A stretch of 64,000 bases of DNA. Origin: Microbacterium sp. LWO13-1.2. GTDB taxonomy: Bacteria > Actinomycetota > Actinomycetes > Actinomycetales > Microbacteriaceae. Every line of letters begins with the position of its first letter. Within the stretch, counting starts at the first letter, position 1. Location of the stretch: contig NZ_CP151634.1 of the NCBI RefSeq assembly GCF_038397725.1, forward strand, positions 1 through 64,000. Direction: 5' to 3'. Of this stretch, positions 17,439 through 25,564 are shown one piece after another. The translations under genes were made by a program, and so were the position numbers. A model generated the notes under the pieces. It saw only the letters and a program-made list of their open reading frames with translations, did no database searches and was not told where the DNA came from.

Positions 17439-18347
17439 TCACCCGGCGCGGGACTCTCGGCGGCCGAAACGCGCCGCCAGCGCGGTGATCGATGTCCACG
17501 GCGCACGCCGCGCACCCCAGACAGCCAGGCGTGCGGCGTACGGTGTGTCACGACGACGGGTCGCGGCGATGAACTCGCCGAGATTCTCCGCGGCAGCGTA
17601 GCGGCGAAAGGCACGGCGGTGGCGCCGTAGCAGTCCTGTCAGCTCGCGGTCGCCGCGAAGCCGCGCATTTCGCAACTGATCGAGCACGACGCGTCGGTTC
17701 GCCTCGCGGCCGGCAAGTCCGCGGCTGGTGACATTCGCGCTGTGCCGGCGATAGCCGACCAGTTGTCGGTCGACATTCGCGAACTCGCCGATCTGCAGCA
17801 GCCGCAGAATCAGGTCGTTGTCCTCAGCCGGTTCCATCGCCGTTCGGCATCCGCCTTCTGTGAGAAAGGAGTCCCGTCGAATGAGCAGCGTGGTGATCCG
17901 CGGTGGGAGTTCGTCGTACGCGATCATCTGCGCTGATGTCGCCTGCCGAGCGCCCCAGCCGGAGCCGAAGGTCACCCCGTCAGCATCCATGTACCACCCG
18001 CCGGTGCACACCGCCACCGCATCCGGCATGGTGACGAGCGCGCGCAGCTGCTCCTCGATGCGCTCCGGATGCCACACGTCGTCGTCGTCGAGATACGCGA
18101 TCCACTCGCCCTCCGCGGCCGCGGCCCCGGCGTTGCGGGCGACGGACAGACCGGATGCCGGCTGCCTCAGGTACCGCAGGCCGAGTCCGGAGGCGATCTC
18201 AGAAAGACCGGGTTCGGGCGAGCCGTCGTCGACCAGCAGGATCTCGCGCACGGGTGCGGTCTGCGCGCGCACGGAAGCGACGGCCTCCTCGAGGTAGCGA
18301 CCGCCCCGGTTCGTCGGAATGATCACGGTCACCGCACGGTCCCGCAT
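17439..18347 (-). CDS. glycosyltransferase family 2 (GT-A)
   Basis: 302 residues. N-terminal GT-A fold: AVTVIIPTNRGGRYLEEAV, EILLVDDGSPEPG (first Asp pair), SGLSVARNAGAAAAEGEWIAYLDDDDVWHP (metal-binding D-x-D), then AEDNDLILRLLQIGEF (catalytic-base region ED). The C-terminal ~80 residues are Arg-rich and probably membrane-associated. It would transfer a sugar with inversion to a lipid-linked glycan. Monocistronic, convergent with the ABC exporter and divergent from the next GT2. Confidence 0.88.
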   Translation of the reverse strand: MRDRAVTVIIPTNRGGRYLEEAVASVRAQTAPVREILLVDDGSPEPGLSEIASGLGLRYLRQPASGLSVARNAGAAAAEGEWIAYLDDDDVWHPERIEEQLRALVTMPDAVAVCTGGWYMDADGVTFGSGWGARQATSAQMIAYDELPPRITTLLIRRDSFLTEGGCRTAMEPAEDNDLILRLLQIGEFANVDRQLVGYRRHSANVTSRGLAGREANRRVVLDQLRNARLRGDRELTGLLRRHRRAFRRYAAAENLGEFIAATRRRDTPYAARLAVWGARRAPWTSITALAARFGRRESRAG

Positions 18348-18384
18348 TCGCGCACCTCCATCCCTCCAGCGGTGAGCCTACAAC

Positions 18385-18397
18385 TATGCTGAGCGGC
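18385..18397 (+). promoter_or_regulatory. leaderless promoter -10 box of a GT2 gene
   Basis: TATGCT (18385-18390) lies 7 nt before the ATG at 18398. This selects that ATG over the one at 18386, which is inside the -10 box itself. Confidence 0.55.
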
Positions 18398-19348
18398 ATG
18401 TCCGACCCGGATCTCAGCGTGTGCATCGTTACCTACGAACGCTCCGCGTTCATGGTGCGCTGCCTCCAGTCTCTCGCCGCGCACGTCGGCGACGACGTCG
18501 AAGTGATCGTCGTGGACGCGTCTGCCGTCGATGACCGCGCCGCAGCCGTCGCGGCATTCCCCAGCGCGCAGTACCTGCACCGTCCGGGGCTCGCCGGTTG
18601 GATGACGCGCTCGCGCAACGCGGCCCTGCTGCATGCGCGGGGCACCGTGGTCGCGTTCCTCGACGATGACGTCGTCATCTCCCCCGGGTGGAGGCGTGGA
18701 CTGGACGATGCCTTCGCCTCCGAGCCGCGCCCTGATGCCGTCGCCGGACGCACGCGCAATCTTCTCCCCGGCGAGGAGACGTACGAACTGCCGATCGGCC
18801 GGCTGCGCGATGACGGCACGCTGACAGCGGGATTCGCGTCGCTGCCGAGCGGCCTCATCGAGGTCGATCACGGCATCGGCGCCAACATGTCGTTCCGGCG
18901 CGAGATGCTCGCGCGACTGGGCGGCTTCCGCGACGACTATCCGGGAACAGCCATGCGGGAGGACACCGACATCTTCCTGCGGGTGAAGCGGCTGGGCGGC
19001 CGTACCGTGTTCGCGCCGGACGCCGTCGTCGACCACCTCCCGGCGCCTCATGTGAAGGGCCGCCGCTTCGACACTCGCTACAAGCTCTACGGGCGCCGAA
19101 ACCACATGGTGCTTCTCGCGCGCTACGCCGGGCTCCGCTCTCCCCTCCTGCGTCGCTGGATCGCCGCAGACCTTCGCGCCATCCGCGATGCGGGCGGGCT
19201 CCTCCGCCGCGTTCAACGGCTCGGCGTGTCGATTCTCGGCATCGTGTGGGGCTTCGGAGCGGCGATCCGTCAGGCGCGATGGGCGCCCCTGCCGGCCGAG
19301 CGCGCGGGACAGGATGCCGAACGCATTCAGGCGGCTCTGCGCCGCTGA
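18398..19348 (+). CDS. glycosyltransferase family 2 (GT-A)
   Basis: 316 residues. LSVCIVTYERSAFMVRCLQSL starts the GT-A domain; VVAFLDDDVVISPGW carries the metal-binding acidic motif; the late region MREDTDIFLRVKRLGG supplies the catalytic-base area. This DDDV/REDTD pattern is typical of glucosyl- or galactofuranosyl-type GT2 enzymes that act on cell-surface glycans. The last ~80 residues include an amphipathic or membrane-associated segment (VSILGIVWGFGAAI). First of five plus-strand genes up to 23421, several with their own leaderless promoter. Confidence 0.87.
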   Translation: MSDPDLSVCIVTYERSAFMVRCLQSLAAHVGDDVEVIVVDASAVDDRAAAVAAFPSAQYLHRPGLAGWMTRSRNAALLHARGTVVAFLDDDVVISPGWRRGLDDAFASEPRPDAVAGRTRNLLPGEETYELPIGRLRDDGTLTAGFASLPSGLIEVDHGIGANMSFRREMLARLGGFRDDYPGTAMREDTDIFLRVKRLGGRTVFAPDAVVDHLPAPHVKGRRFDTRYKLYGRRNHMVLLARYAGLRSPLLRRWIAADLRAIRDAGGLLRRVQRLGVSILGIVWGFGAAIRQARWAPLPAERAGQDAERIQAALRR

Positions 19349-19377
19349 TCCTCACGCCGGCATGAGCACACGGGGCC

Positions 19378-19389
19378 TATCATGACTGC
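19378..19389 (+). promoter_or_regulatory. leaderless promoter -10 box of the GT11 gene
   Basis: TATCAT (19378-19383), 6 nt, then GTG at 19390. Supports the GTG as the true start. Confidence 0.5.
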
Positions 19390-20229
19390 GTGTCCGAACT
19401 CCGGCGTCTGCCCGCCCGCATCGCGGGTCACCTCGCGTGGCGCGCTCGGCGTGCGGGAACGGTCCTGGCCGATCGCTTCCGCCGCGGAGACCGCACGGTG
19501 ACGATGACCCCTCCGGTCGGCCTGCGCTTCGGGAACTGGCTCTACCTGTGGCTGCAGGCGCACGAGTCTTCCGCCGCGGGGCAGCCGTGGCTGGTGCTCG
19601 AAGCCCCGGGGATGGCCGACTGGTTCGACGCTTTTCCCGGCCTCCGTGAGCTCACGGTGGCGCGAGACGAGGTGCGCTTCCACGATCGCCGGGTATGGGG
19701 AGAGCGATTCTGGAACCAGAAGTTCGGCGAGGAGTTCAGCCGTCGAGCCCTCGACGCGTTCATCGCCGATGTCCTGGCACCGCACATCCCGGTGGACGAC
19801 TCCGACACCGTCGTCGTGAACGTCCGGCGCGGCGACTACTACGCGCAGGATCACCTCCGCGCGCGTTACGCGTTCGACCAGGCCGGCTACATCGCCGACG
19901 CCCTGGAACGGATCGGCCCGGCCGCGCGCATCCGGCTGGTATCCGACGACCCCGAATGGTGTCGCAAGCACCTCGGACTCCTGCTGAGCCACCATGCCGA
20001 CGAGGTCGTGTACGAACCCCGCGGCGCTGTCGGCAACTTCCTCGCGGTATCCGGCAGCCGAAAGCTGATCGGCACCAACTCGACGTTCTCGTACTGGGGC
20101 GGATACATCGCTGGCGTGCTGCACTCCGACGCCCAGATCGTGATGCCCCGCTTCCATGCACGCACCGAGCGCGGTACGGACGCCTATCACCTTGATCCGT
20201 CGTGGACGATCATCGACGGATACCACTGA
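19390..20229 (+). CDS. alpha-1,2-fucosyltransferase-like GT11 glycosyltransferase
   Basis: 279 residues from GTG. Motifs of family 11: LRFGNWLYLWLQA near the N-terminus (the GGLGNQ..q-type start), VVVNVRRGDYYA (GDP-binding H/N-x-R-R-x-D box), IRLVSDDPEWCRKHL (SDD.eWc), and LIGTNSTFSYWGGYIAG (snStFsWWgayL box). GT11 enzymes transfer L-fucose from GDP-fucose with inversion. No GDP-fucose synthesis genes lie in the window, so the donor would have to be made elsewhere, or a different donor is used. Flanked by GT2 genes of the same orientation. Confidence 0.82.
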   Translation: MSELRRLPARIAGHLAWRARRAGTVLADRFRRGDRTVTMTPPVGLRFGNWLYLWLQAHESSAAGQPWLVLEAPGMADWFDAFPGLRELTVARDEVRFHDRRVWGERFWNQKFGEEFSRRALDAFIADVLAPHIPVDDSDTVVVNVRRGDYYAQDHLRARYAFDQAGYIADALERIGPAARIRLVSDDPEWCRKHLGLLLSHHADEVVYEPRGAVGNFLAVSGSRKLIGTNSTFSYWGGYIAGVLHSDAQIVMPRFHARTERGTDAYHLDPSWTIIDGYH

Positions 20230-20277
20230 ACCATGCGTCGCGCGACATAGACTTTGCCCGGGCTGAGGGGGTTACAC

Positions 20278-21138
20278 ATGGGGACTGGCACAATCGGGAT
20301 CGTCATCCCGGTCTACAACACCGATGGCGCGTATCTGGACGAGTGCATCGCATCGGCGCTGGCGCAGACCGTGGACTGTCCGGTCGTCGTCGTCGACGAC
20401 GGTTCGGTGAAACCGGGCACCTTGGAAGCTCTCGCCCGCTGGTCGGACAAGGGCGTGCAGGTGGTGCGGCACCCGGAGAACCGGGGCACGAGCGTCGCTC
20501 TCGATTCCGGCGCCGCGGCTCTCGATACCGACTACGTCATGCCGGTGGGCAGCGACGATCGCATCCAGCCCTCCCTCTGCGCTGAGGTCGCTGCGATGCT
20601 CGACGCCGACCCGGCGGTCGGCGTCGTGTCGACCGACCTGCAGTTCTTCGGATCGTTCGAGAAGGTCGACCGCCTGCCCGCCACGAACGGCGTCGCCGAC
20701 ATCCTGTTCGGCAACACGATCCCGGGAGCATCCGCATTCCGGCGGAGCGACTGGGTCGCGCTCGGCGGCTTCGCGACCGGTCTCCGCTTCGGCCAGGACT
20801 GGGAGTTCTGGGTGCGCCTGCTGGCGAGTGGCCGCACCGCCCGCATCGTGCATCAGCCGCTCTACGAGTACCGGCGGCACGCCGCGCAGGTGACGGCCAC
20901 GATGTCCGAGGAAGGGAAGCGCGAACACAGCCTCGATGTGGTCCGCCGAAACCCGGCGATCTGGGGCGCACACGTCGAAGAGATCATGGCGCGGTACTGG
21001 ACGCTTGCCGATGAGCACACACGGCAGTCCGCACGCCTCGCAGTCTTGGAACGCCGGTACGGAGCGATCAATCGGCTGCTCGGTCGCGGCGCACGTTTCG
21101 TGAAGTCGGTGCGACGCAGAATCCGGAGGCGCGGATGA
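20278..21138 (+). CDS. glycosyltransferase family 2 (GT-A)
   Basis: 286 residues from the ATG at 20278, with GAGGGGG upstream. TIGIVIPVYNTDGAYLDECIAS, CPVVVVDDGSVKPGT, and TDYVMPVGSDDRIQPSLC form the GT-A donor site (here S-D-D instead of D-D-D); GFATGLRFGQDWEFWVRLL gives the catalytic region and HQPLYEYRRH the typical end. The tail is Arg-rich. The stop overlaps the next start (ATGA), so it is coupled to the GT4 gene that follows. Donor unknown. Confidence 0.87.
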   Translation: MGTGTIGIVIPVYNTDGAYLDECIASALAQTVDCPVVVVDDGSVKPGTLEALARWSDKGVQVVRHPENRGTSVALDSGAAALDTDYVMPVGSDDRIQPSLCAEVAAMLDADPAVGVVSTDLQFFGSFEKVDRLPATNGVADILFGNTIPGASAFRRSDWVALGGFATGLRFGQDWEFWVRLLASGRTARIVHQPLYEYRRHAAQVTATMSEEGKREHSLDVVRRNPAIWGAHVEEIMARYWTLADEHTRQSARLAVLERRYGAINRLLGRGARFVKSVRRRIRRRG

Positions 21139-22193
21139 CATCGCGTCTCTCGATCTCGACGATCATGACCGACACCCCAATGGGTGCACAGGTCTACCAG
21201 CGCGAGATCACGTCTCGCGCTGAGGCCGCTCTCGCCGAAGTCTCACCGCGGCCCTGGACGGTGCGCGAGTTGGACTTCCGCTCGTTCCGGTCGTCTCTCG
21301 CCGGCAACCGCCGACTGCCGCTCGGCCGCGTTGCCGCGGCACCTGCCGCAGTGCGCCGAGCGATCGGGCGAGTGCTGTACCAGGGCGACGCCGTGTCGCA
21401 CCGGATGGCCCTCGAGCTGCCGCCCTCCCCGCACGTCGACGTGGCGACGCTGCACGACGTCGTCGCGTGGCGGTTCGCGGACGAATCGGCCCCCGTCCGC
21501 GCTGCCGCTGAGGAGCTCAGGCGAAGCGCCGCCGTCATCTGCGTCTCCGCGTTCACGGCATCCGAGGCCGTCGATCTGCTCGGAATCCGAGATCCGCACG
21601 TGATCCCGAACGGCGTGGACGTGCGCTACTTCGATGCGGCTCCACTGGATGCTGCTTCTCGACGTGCCCTCGGCCTCGAAGCCCCGTACGTGCTCCACGC
21701 GGGCGGGGCGGCCCTGCGCAAGAATCTCGCAGCCCTCGCCGATGCGTGGCCGCGGGTGCACCGCGAGCGTCCCGACCTGTTGCTGGCGATGGCCGGCCCT
21801 CCGCATCCGCAGCGCACGGCGTTGTTCGCCGGCATGCCGGGGGTTCGTCTGCTCGGCATGCTCCCCGACGAGACGATGCCCGGCCTCGTCGCCGCTGCCA
21901 CGACCGTCGTCGTCCCCTCCCTGTACGAGGGGTTCGGCCTGCCGGTCCTCGAGGCGATGGCTGCCGGGGTCACCGTCGTGGCTGCCAACACGAGCAGCCT
22001 GCCCGAGGTCGCCGCCGGCCACGCGATCATCGTCGAACCGGGTGCAGCGTCGATCGCCACCGGCATCCTCGATGCGACATCGGACGATCCGGCGCTGGGC
22101 GCCCTCGTGCGCGGCGGTCGGGCGCATGCCGCCGACTACACCTGGGATCGCAGCGCGCTCGCACATGCGCGGGTCTGGAACTCCTTGCGCTGA
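21135..22193 (+). CDS. glycosyltransferase family 4 (GT-B)
   Basis: 352 residues. The N-lobe includes VATLHDVVAWRFADES and AAVICVSAFTASEAVDLLG; the C-lobe has YVLHAGGAALRKNLAALADAWPRV, VRLLGMLPDETMPGLVAAATTVVVPSLYEGFGLPVLEAMAAGVTVVAANTSSLPEV, a textbook GT4 donor site with the E-x7-E pair. Resembles mannosyl/rhamnosyl transferases of WbaZ or MtfB type that act after priming. Translationally coupled to the GT2 before it. Confidence 0.9.
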   Translation: MTSRLSISTIMTDTPMGAQVYQREITSRAEAALAEVSPRPWTVRELDFRSFRSSLAGNRRLPLGRVAAAPAAVRRAIGRVLYQGDAVSHRMALELPPSPHVDVATLHDVVAWRFADESAPVRAAAEELRRSAAVICVSAFTASEAVDLLGIRDPHVIPNGVDVRYFDAAPLDAASRRALGLEAPYVLHAGGAALRKNLAALADAWPRVHRERPDLLLAMAGPPHPQRTALFAGMPGVRLLGMLPDETMPGLVAAATTVVVPSLYEGFGLPVLEAMAAGVTVVAANTSSLPEVAAGHAIIVEPGAASIATGILDATSDDPALGALVRGGRAHAADYTWDRSALAHARVWNSLR

Positions 22194-22209
22194 CCCGTGC
22201 GCTGAGGGT

Positions 22210-22221
22210 CATACTGAGCGC
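22210..22221 (+). promoter_or_regulatory. leaderless promoter -10 box of the PP-loop gene
   Basis: CATACT (22210-22215) followed by 6 nt and ATG at 22222; TTGCGC about 18 nt upstream could be a -35. The box is one mismatch from TANNNT. Confidence 0.4.
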
Positions 22222-23421
22222 ATGGACGTGATCGAAACGTCGCCACCACGCATCGAACGCGATGATGAGCGCGTGCGCGCGGTGGCGGACGTCAGCGGGC
22301 GGCCAGCGCTGTGGTTCTCGGTGGAGGAGCGCTTCGCCGACCTGATCGCCGACCGCGCGGACTACGTCGTGATCGGGCTGCTCATGCCGGCGATGAAGGA
22401 GGGGCGCGACCTGCATGTCGGCGGGGTGGTGACGGATGCTCTGCTGCACAGCGCGAACGGAGATCTGCAGCGTCTCCTCCGTCTGATCCATCCCGATCTG
22501 CATGAGATCCGGGTGACAGCGGATGCCATCGCCGCACCGTCACGGCCGGCTGCCGGGGTCGCCACCGGGTTCTCGGGCGGGGTGGATTCGTTCGCGACGC
22601 TCGCCGAGTACCTCTGGCCTGACGATGTTCCCGACTCGCTTCGGGTGACGCACCTCCTCAACAACAACGTGGGCGCGCACGGGCACGGAAGAGACGGCGA
22701 CGCTCTCTGGCAGGCCCGCCGTGCCCCGCTGGCACGGGCTGCTGCCGAGTTCGGCGTCCCGTTCGTCACGGTCGACAGCAACCTCGACGAGCACTATCCG
22801 CGCATCGGTTTCATCCAGTCCGTGACGATGCGCAACGCGACGATTCCCCATCTTCTGGGTGCCGGGATCGGTCGCCTGCACCTCGCCTCGGCGATCTCGT
22901 TCACCGCCGTCCACATCGACTCCTCCGGCGAGATCGCCCGCTTCGACCCTTTTCTGGTTCCGCTCGTATCGACGCCGGCGGTGACCGTGAGTTCCGCGAA
23001 CTCGGGGCTCACGCGGGTGCAGAAGACCCTGTCGCTCATCGGACGCCCCGAGTCCCGCTATCTCGACGTGTGCACCGACGGAGACCCGCAACGCACGCGC
23101 AACTGCTCCGCATGCCCCAAGTGCATGCGCGCGATGCTGACGCTCGAGATGGCCGGGCACCTGCAGGAATTCTGCCCGCAGACGTTCTCCCTCGAGCCCT
23201 ACGTGAAGGGCCGGGACGCCTTCATCGCCAGCGTGCTGTCCTCCGACGGCCCCTATCCCCGCGAGCTCCGCGAGTACGCGAAGGAGATCGGCTGGCACTG
23301 GCGGGTGCCCGATCGCGGTCGATCACTCGCCTCTCGGTTCCGTGCCGCAGCATCCCGCCTCGCGCATCGAGTGGCCGCGCTCCCCCTGGTGCGCTCGTTA
23401 CGAGGTGCGTTGCGCCGCTGA
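22222..23421 (+). CDS. QueC-like PP-loop ATPase with four-cysteine motif, unknown function
   Basis: 399 residues. S118-G-G-V-D-S123 is the PP-loop that binds ATP in N-type pyrophosphatases. Residues 284-301 carry Cys284, Cys295, Cys298 and Cys301 (C...NCSACPKC), the same spacing style as the zinc site of 7-cyano-7-deazaguanine synthase QueC. An extra ~110-residue N-terminal domain (ALWFSVEERFADLIAD ... GLLMPAMKEG) and a basic C-terminus are not part of QueC. In polysaccharide loci, PP-loop enzymes such as WbpG act as amidotransferases on sugars, so amide or nitrile formation on a sugar carboxylate is conceivable, but not shown. Own leaderless promoter; ends before repeat copy 2. Confidence 0.7.
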   Translation: MDVIETSPPRIERDDERVRAVADVSGRPALWFSVEERFADLIADRADYVVIGLLMPAMKEGRDLHVGGVVTDALLHSANGDLQRLLRLIHPDLHEIRVTADAIAAPSRPAAGVATGFSGGVDSFATLAEYLWPDDVPDSLRVTHLLNNNVGAHGHGRDGDALWQARRAPLARAAAEFGVPFVTVDSNLDEHYPRIGFIQSVTMRNATIPHLLGAGIGRLHLASAISFTAVHIDSSGEIARFDPFLVPLVSTPAVTVSSANSGLTRVQKTLSLIGRPESRYLDVCTDGDPQRTRNCSACPKCMRAMLTLEMAGHLQEFCPQTFSLEPYVKGRDAFIASVLSSDGPYPRELREYAKEIGWHWRVPDRGRSLASRFRAAASRLAHRVAALPLVRSLRGALRR

Positions 23422-23448
23422 GCCGCGGGGCGGCGACCGATCTCGACC

Positions 23449-23509
23449 GTTCCGGTCGCAGTTTGTGCGGGTGTCAGGCCCTGCAGACGACGCCACGTGC
23501 GACCGGAAC
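23449..23509. repeat. 61-bp palindromic repeat, copy 2 (between convergent genes)
   Basis: Starts GTTCCGGTCGCAGTTTGTGC and ends TGCGACCGGAAC; the outer 12 bp pair perfectly, the inner right arm has diverged. Exactly as long as copies 1 and 3. It fills the gap between the convergent PP-loop and pyruvyltransferase genes and could act as a bidirectional terminator. Confidence 0.8.
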
Positions 23510-24409
23510 CTACCGCAGCGCCGCCAGAAGCCCACCGGGGAAGGGGAGCTGACCGAGCGGCAGCGCGAGCGCTCCGGCGAGCGCCTGCTCCAGCCCATCG
23601 CCGGTGCGGGCGACCGTCGCGGCATCCGCAGCCCACGCCTCGGCGACGAGGTCGTCCAGGGAAAGCGCCTCGTCGAACGGCCGGAACCGCGTGCGGCCAG
23701 GCGTCACCGCTGCCTCGTAGTCGCGGAACTTGAAGTCGCCGCCGCCGAGCGGCGGGTCGAGCGTCGTCCACACCGCCGGGATCCCGTAGGAATCCGCGGT
23801 GATCAGCCCGTGCAGTGATGTCGTGATCACGGCGCGGCTCGCGGCGATCTCGCGCACGGCGACCGCCGCCCGTTGATGCACGTTCACCACGCGCACGGCG
23901 GCTTGCCCGGCCTCCCGCACTCGACGATCGAGCTGCGGATGCGGGCGGTGATGTCCGTGCGGCACGACCGCGATCCTGCCGTCGGACGGCGGCCGCGGCA
24001 GGTGTCGGGCGACGAGGATGCCCGGATCCCCGAACGTCGGCTCCTCGGCCAGGCCGATGCGCTCCGCGGTGAGCGGTCCACGCACCGCGAGGACGGATGC
24101 CGCCGGCAGCAGGTGCCGCCGATCGTTCATGAGCCCCGATCCCCAGATCGCGCCGGTGAAATCCTGCGGCACGAACTCCAGCAGGCTTCCGACTCCGATC
24201 AGGCGGGCCGCGCGCGGCTCGCGGTACAACGGCACGATTCCGTAGCGCGGCAGCAGCCAAGGTGTGAGGTCGTCGCCGAAGTTCGGATGCCCGTCCCACC
24301 AGAACGCGGGGATGATCACACCGTCCCCGCGGGCGTGCGGCTCCGCGAGCGCCTCAGCGAAGCGGCGCAGCTGCCGGCCACGCCGACGCAGAGCCCCCTC
24401 GTACCTCAC
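23510..24409 (-). CDS. polysaccharide pyruvyl transferase family protein
   Basis: 299 residues from GTG at 24409, which overlaps the preceding stop by 4 nt; the longer frame upstream is the shadow of that gene. PAFWWDGHPNFGDDLTPWLLPRYG holds the family N-terminal motif N-F-G-D-D; FVPQDFTGAIWGSGLMND, ASVLAVRGPLTAERIG, PTFGDPGILV and SRAVITTSLHGLITADSYGIPAVW follow in order. Members such as CsaB or WcaK add a pyruvate ketal from PEP to sugars, giving the polymer a negative charge. Last gene of a four-gene operon with Wzy, kinase and GT4. Confidence 0.85.
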   Translation of the reverse strand: MRYEGALRRRGRQLRRFAEALAEPHARGDGVIIPAFWWDGHPNFGDDLTPWLLPRYGIVPLYREPRAARLIGVGSLLEFVPQDFTGAIWGSGLMNDRRHLLPAASVLAVRGPLTAERIGLAEEPTFGDPGILVARHLPRPPSDGRIAVVPHGHHRPHPQLDRRVREAGQAAVRVVNVHQRAAVAVREIAASRAVITTSLHGLITADSYGIPAVWTTLDPPLGGGDFKFRDYEAAVTPGRTRFRPFDEALSLDDLVAEAWAADAATVARTGDGLEQALAGALALPLGQLPFPGGLLAALR

Positions 24410-25560
24410 GGCCCGGCGTCCGAGCGCACGCGCGTGAACAGTTCCTCGTAGTCGAGGGCGACCCGGGACCAGCCGTACTCGCCGACCCGCTGCGCTCCAG
24501 CGGTGGCGATTCTGCTTCGCAGCCGCTCGTCGGTCATCACCGAGGTCAGCGTCGCGGCGAGCGCCGCGGTGTCTTCCGGGTCGACGAGGAGCGCATCCTC
24601 GCCATCGCGGATGAAGTCGGTCGCACCGCCGCGTGAAGTCATGATGAGGGCAGCACCGCCCCGCCACGCCTCGAGGGCGACGATCCCGAACGACTCGGAA
24701 CGACTCGGCACCACGACGACGGCTGCGTCGCCGATGCGCCGCGCGACGGCCGTCGCATCCTTCTCACCGACGAGCGTCACGGACTCCACCAACCCGAGAG
24801 ACACGATCTGCTGCTGCAGGCGCACCCGCTCCGGCCCGTCTCCGATGATCTCGAGCCGGACCCCCTCGAGCGCAGCCAGCGCAAACGCGTCGATGAGGAG
24901 GTCGAAGCCTTTCATCCGCCCGAGTCGACCGATCGCGAGCAGGAGTCGCTGGCGCGGCGCGTCCGGGTCTGCCGTCCCGAGCGACAGATCCACGCCATTC
25001 GGCACGACAACCCCGCCCGCGAGTCCAAAGCGTGCGCGCAGGTCGTCGAGCACGTAGGTGCTCGGCGCGGTGACGGCGGATGACTGGGCGAGTGCGGCGC
25101 GCAGGCTTCGCCGCAGCAGCGCCGAGCGGGCATAGACGCCGTTGTCGTCGCCGAGGGTCTCGCCATGCGAGCTGACCACGAGCGGCGTCGTGAACGCCCG
25201 GTGCAAGGCTGCGGCGTAGACGCCGTTCGGTCCGAAGCACTGCACCGACAGCACATCGGGGCGGAATCTCGCATATGTGCGCCGCCATTCGCGCCAGGCC
25301 CGCGGTACCGACCAGACCGTGCGGAACAACCCGTCGAGCGACCGGGCGGGCAGCGGCGTCGGCAGGTACCGTACTGGCACGGGGAAGGCTCGTGCCGACC
25401 ACATGCCGCGGTCGACCGTCCAGACCTCGACCGCGTGCCCTCGATCGTGCAGCGCGGTCGCGACCTGGGCGACGTGCGTCTCCACCCCGCCGACATGCGG
25501 AGCGAACGACGACGAGATCAGCGCGACGCGCAACGGGGAGCGCCGCTCATCCGACGACAT
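24406..25560 (-). CDS. glycosyltransferase family 4 (GT-B)
   Basis: 384 residues from the ATG at 25560, 4 nt after the kinase stop. LRVALISSSFAPHVGGVETHVAQVATALHDRGHAV is the classical GT4 opening with GGVE; the C-lobe has RLLLAIGRLGRMKGFDLLIDAF, LEIIGDGPERVRL, and VVVPSRSESFGIVALEAWRGGAALIMTSRGG with the donor E-x7-E. PimA/MshA-like architecture. Extends the lipid-linked unit. Coupled at both ends inside its operon. Confidence 0.9.
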   Translation of the reverse strand: MSSDERRSPLRVALISSSFAPHVGGVETHVAQVATALHDRGHAVEVWTVDRGMWSARAFPVPVRYLPTPLPARSLDGLFRTVWSVPRAWREWRRTYARFRPDVLSVQCFGPNGVYAAALHRAFTTPLVVSSHGETLGDDNGVYARSALLRRSLRAALAQSSAVTAPSTYVLDDLRARFGLAGGVVVPNGVDLSLGTADPDAPRQRLLLAIGRLGRMKGFDLLIDAFALAALEGVRLEIIGDGPERVRLQQQIVSLGLVESVTLVGEKDATAVARRIGDAAVVVVPSRSESFGIVALEAWRGGAALIMTSRGGATDFIRDGEDALLVDPEDTAALAATLTSVMTDERLRSRIATAGAQRVGEYGWSRVALDYEELFTRVRSDAGP

Positions 25561-25564
25561 CACG

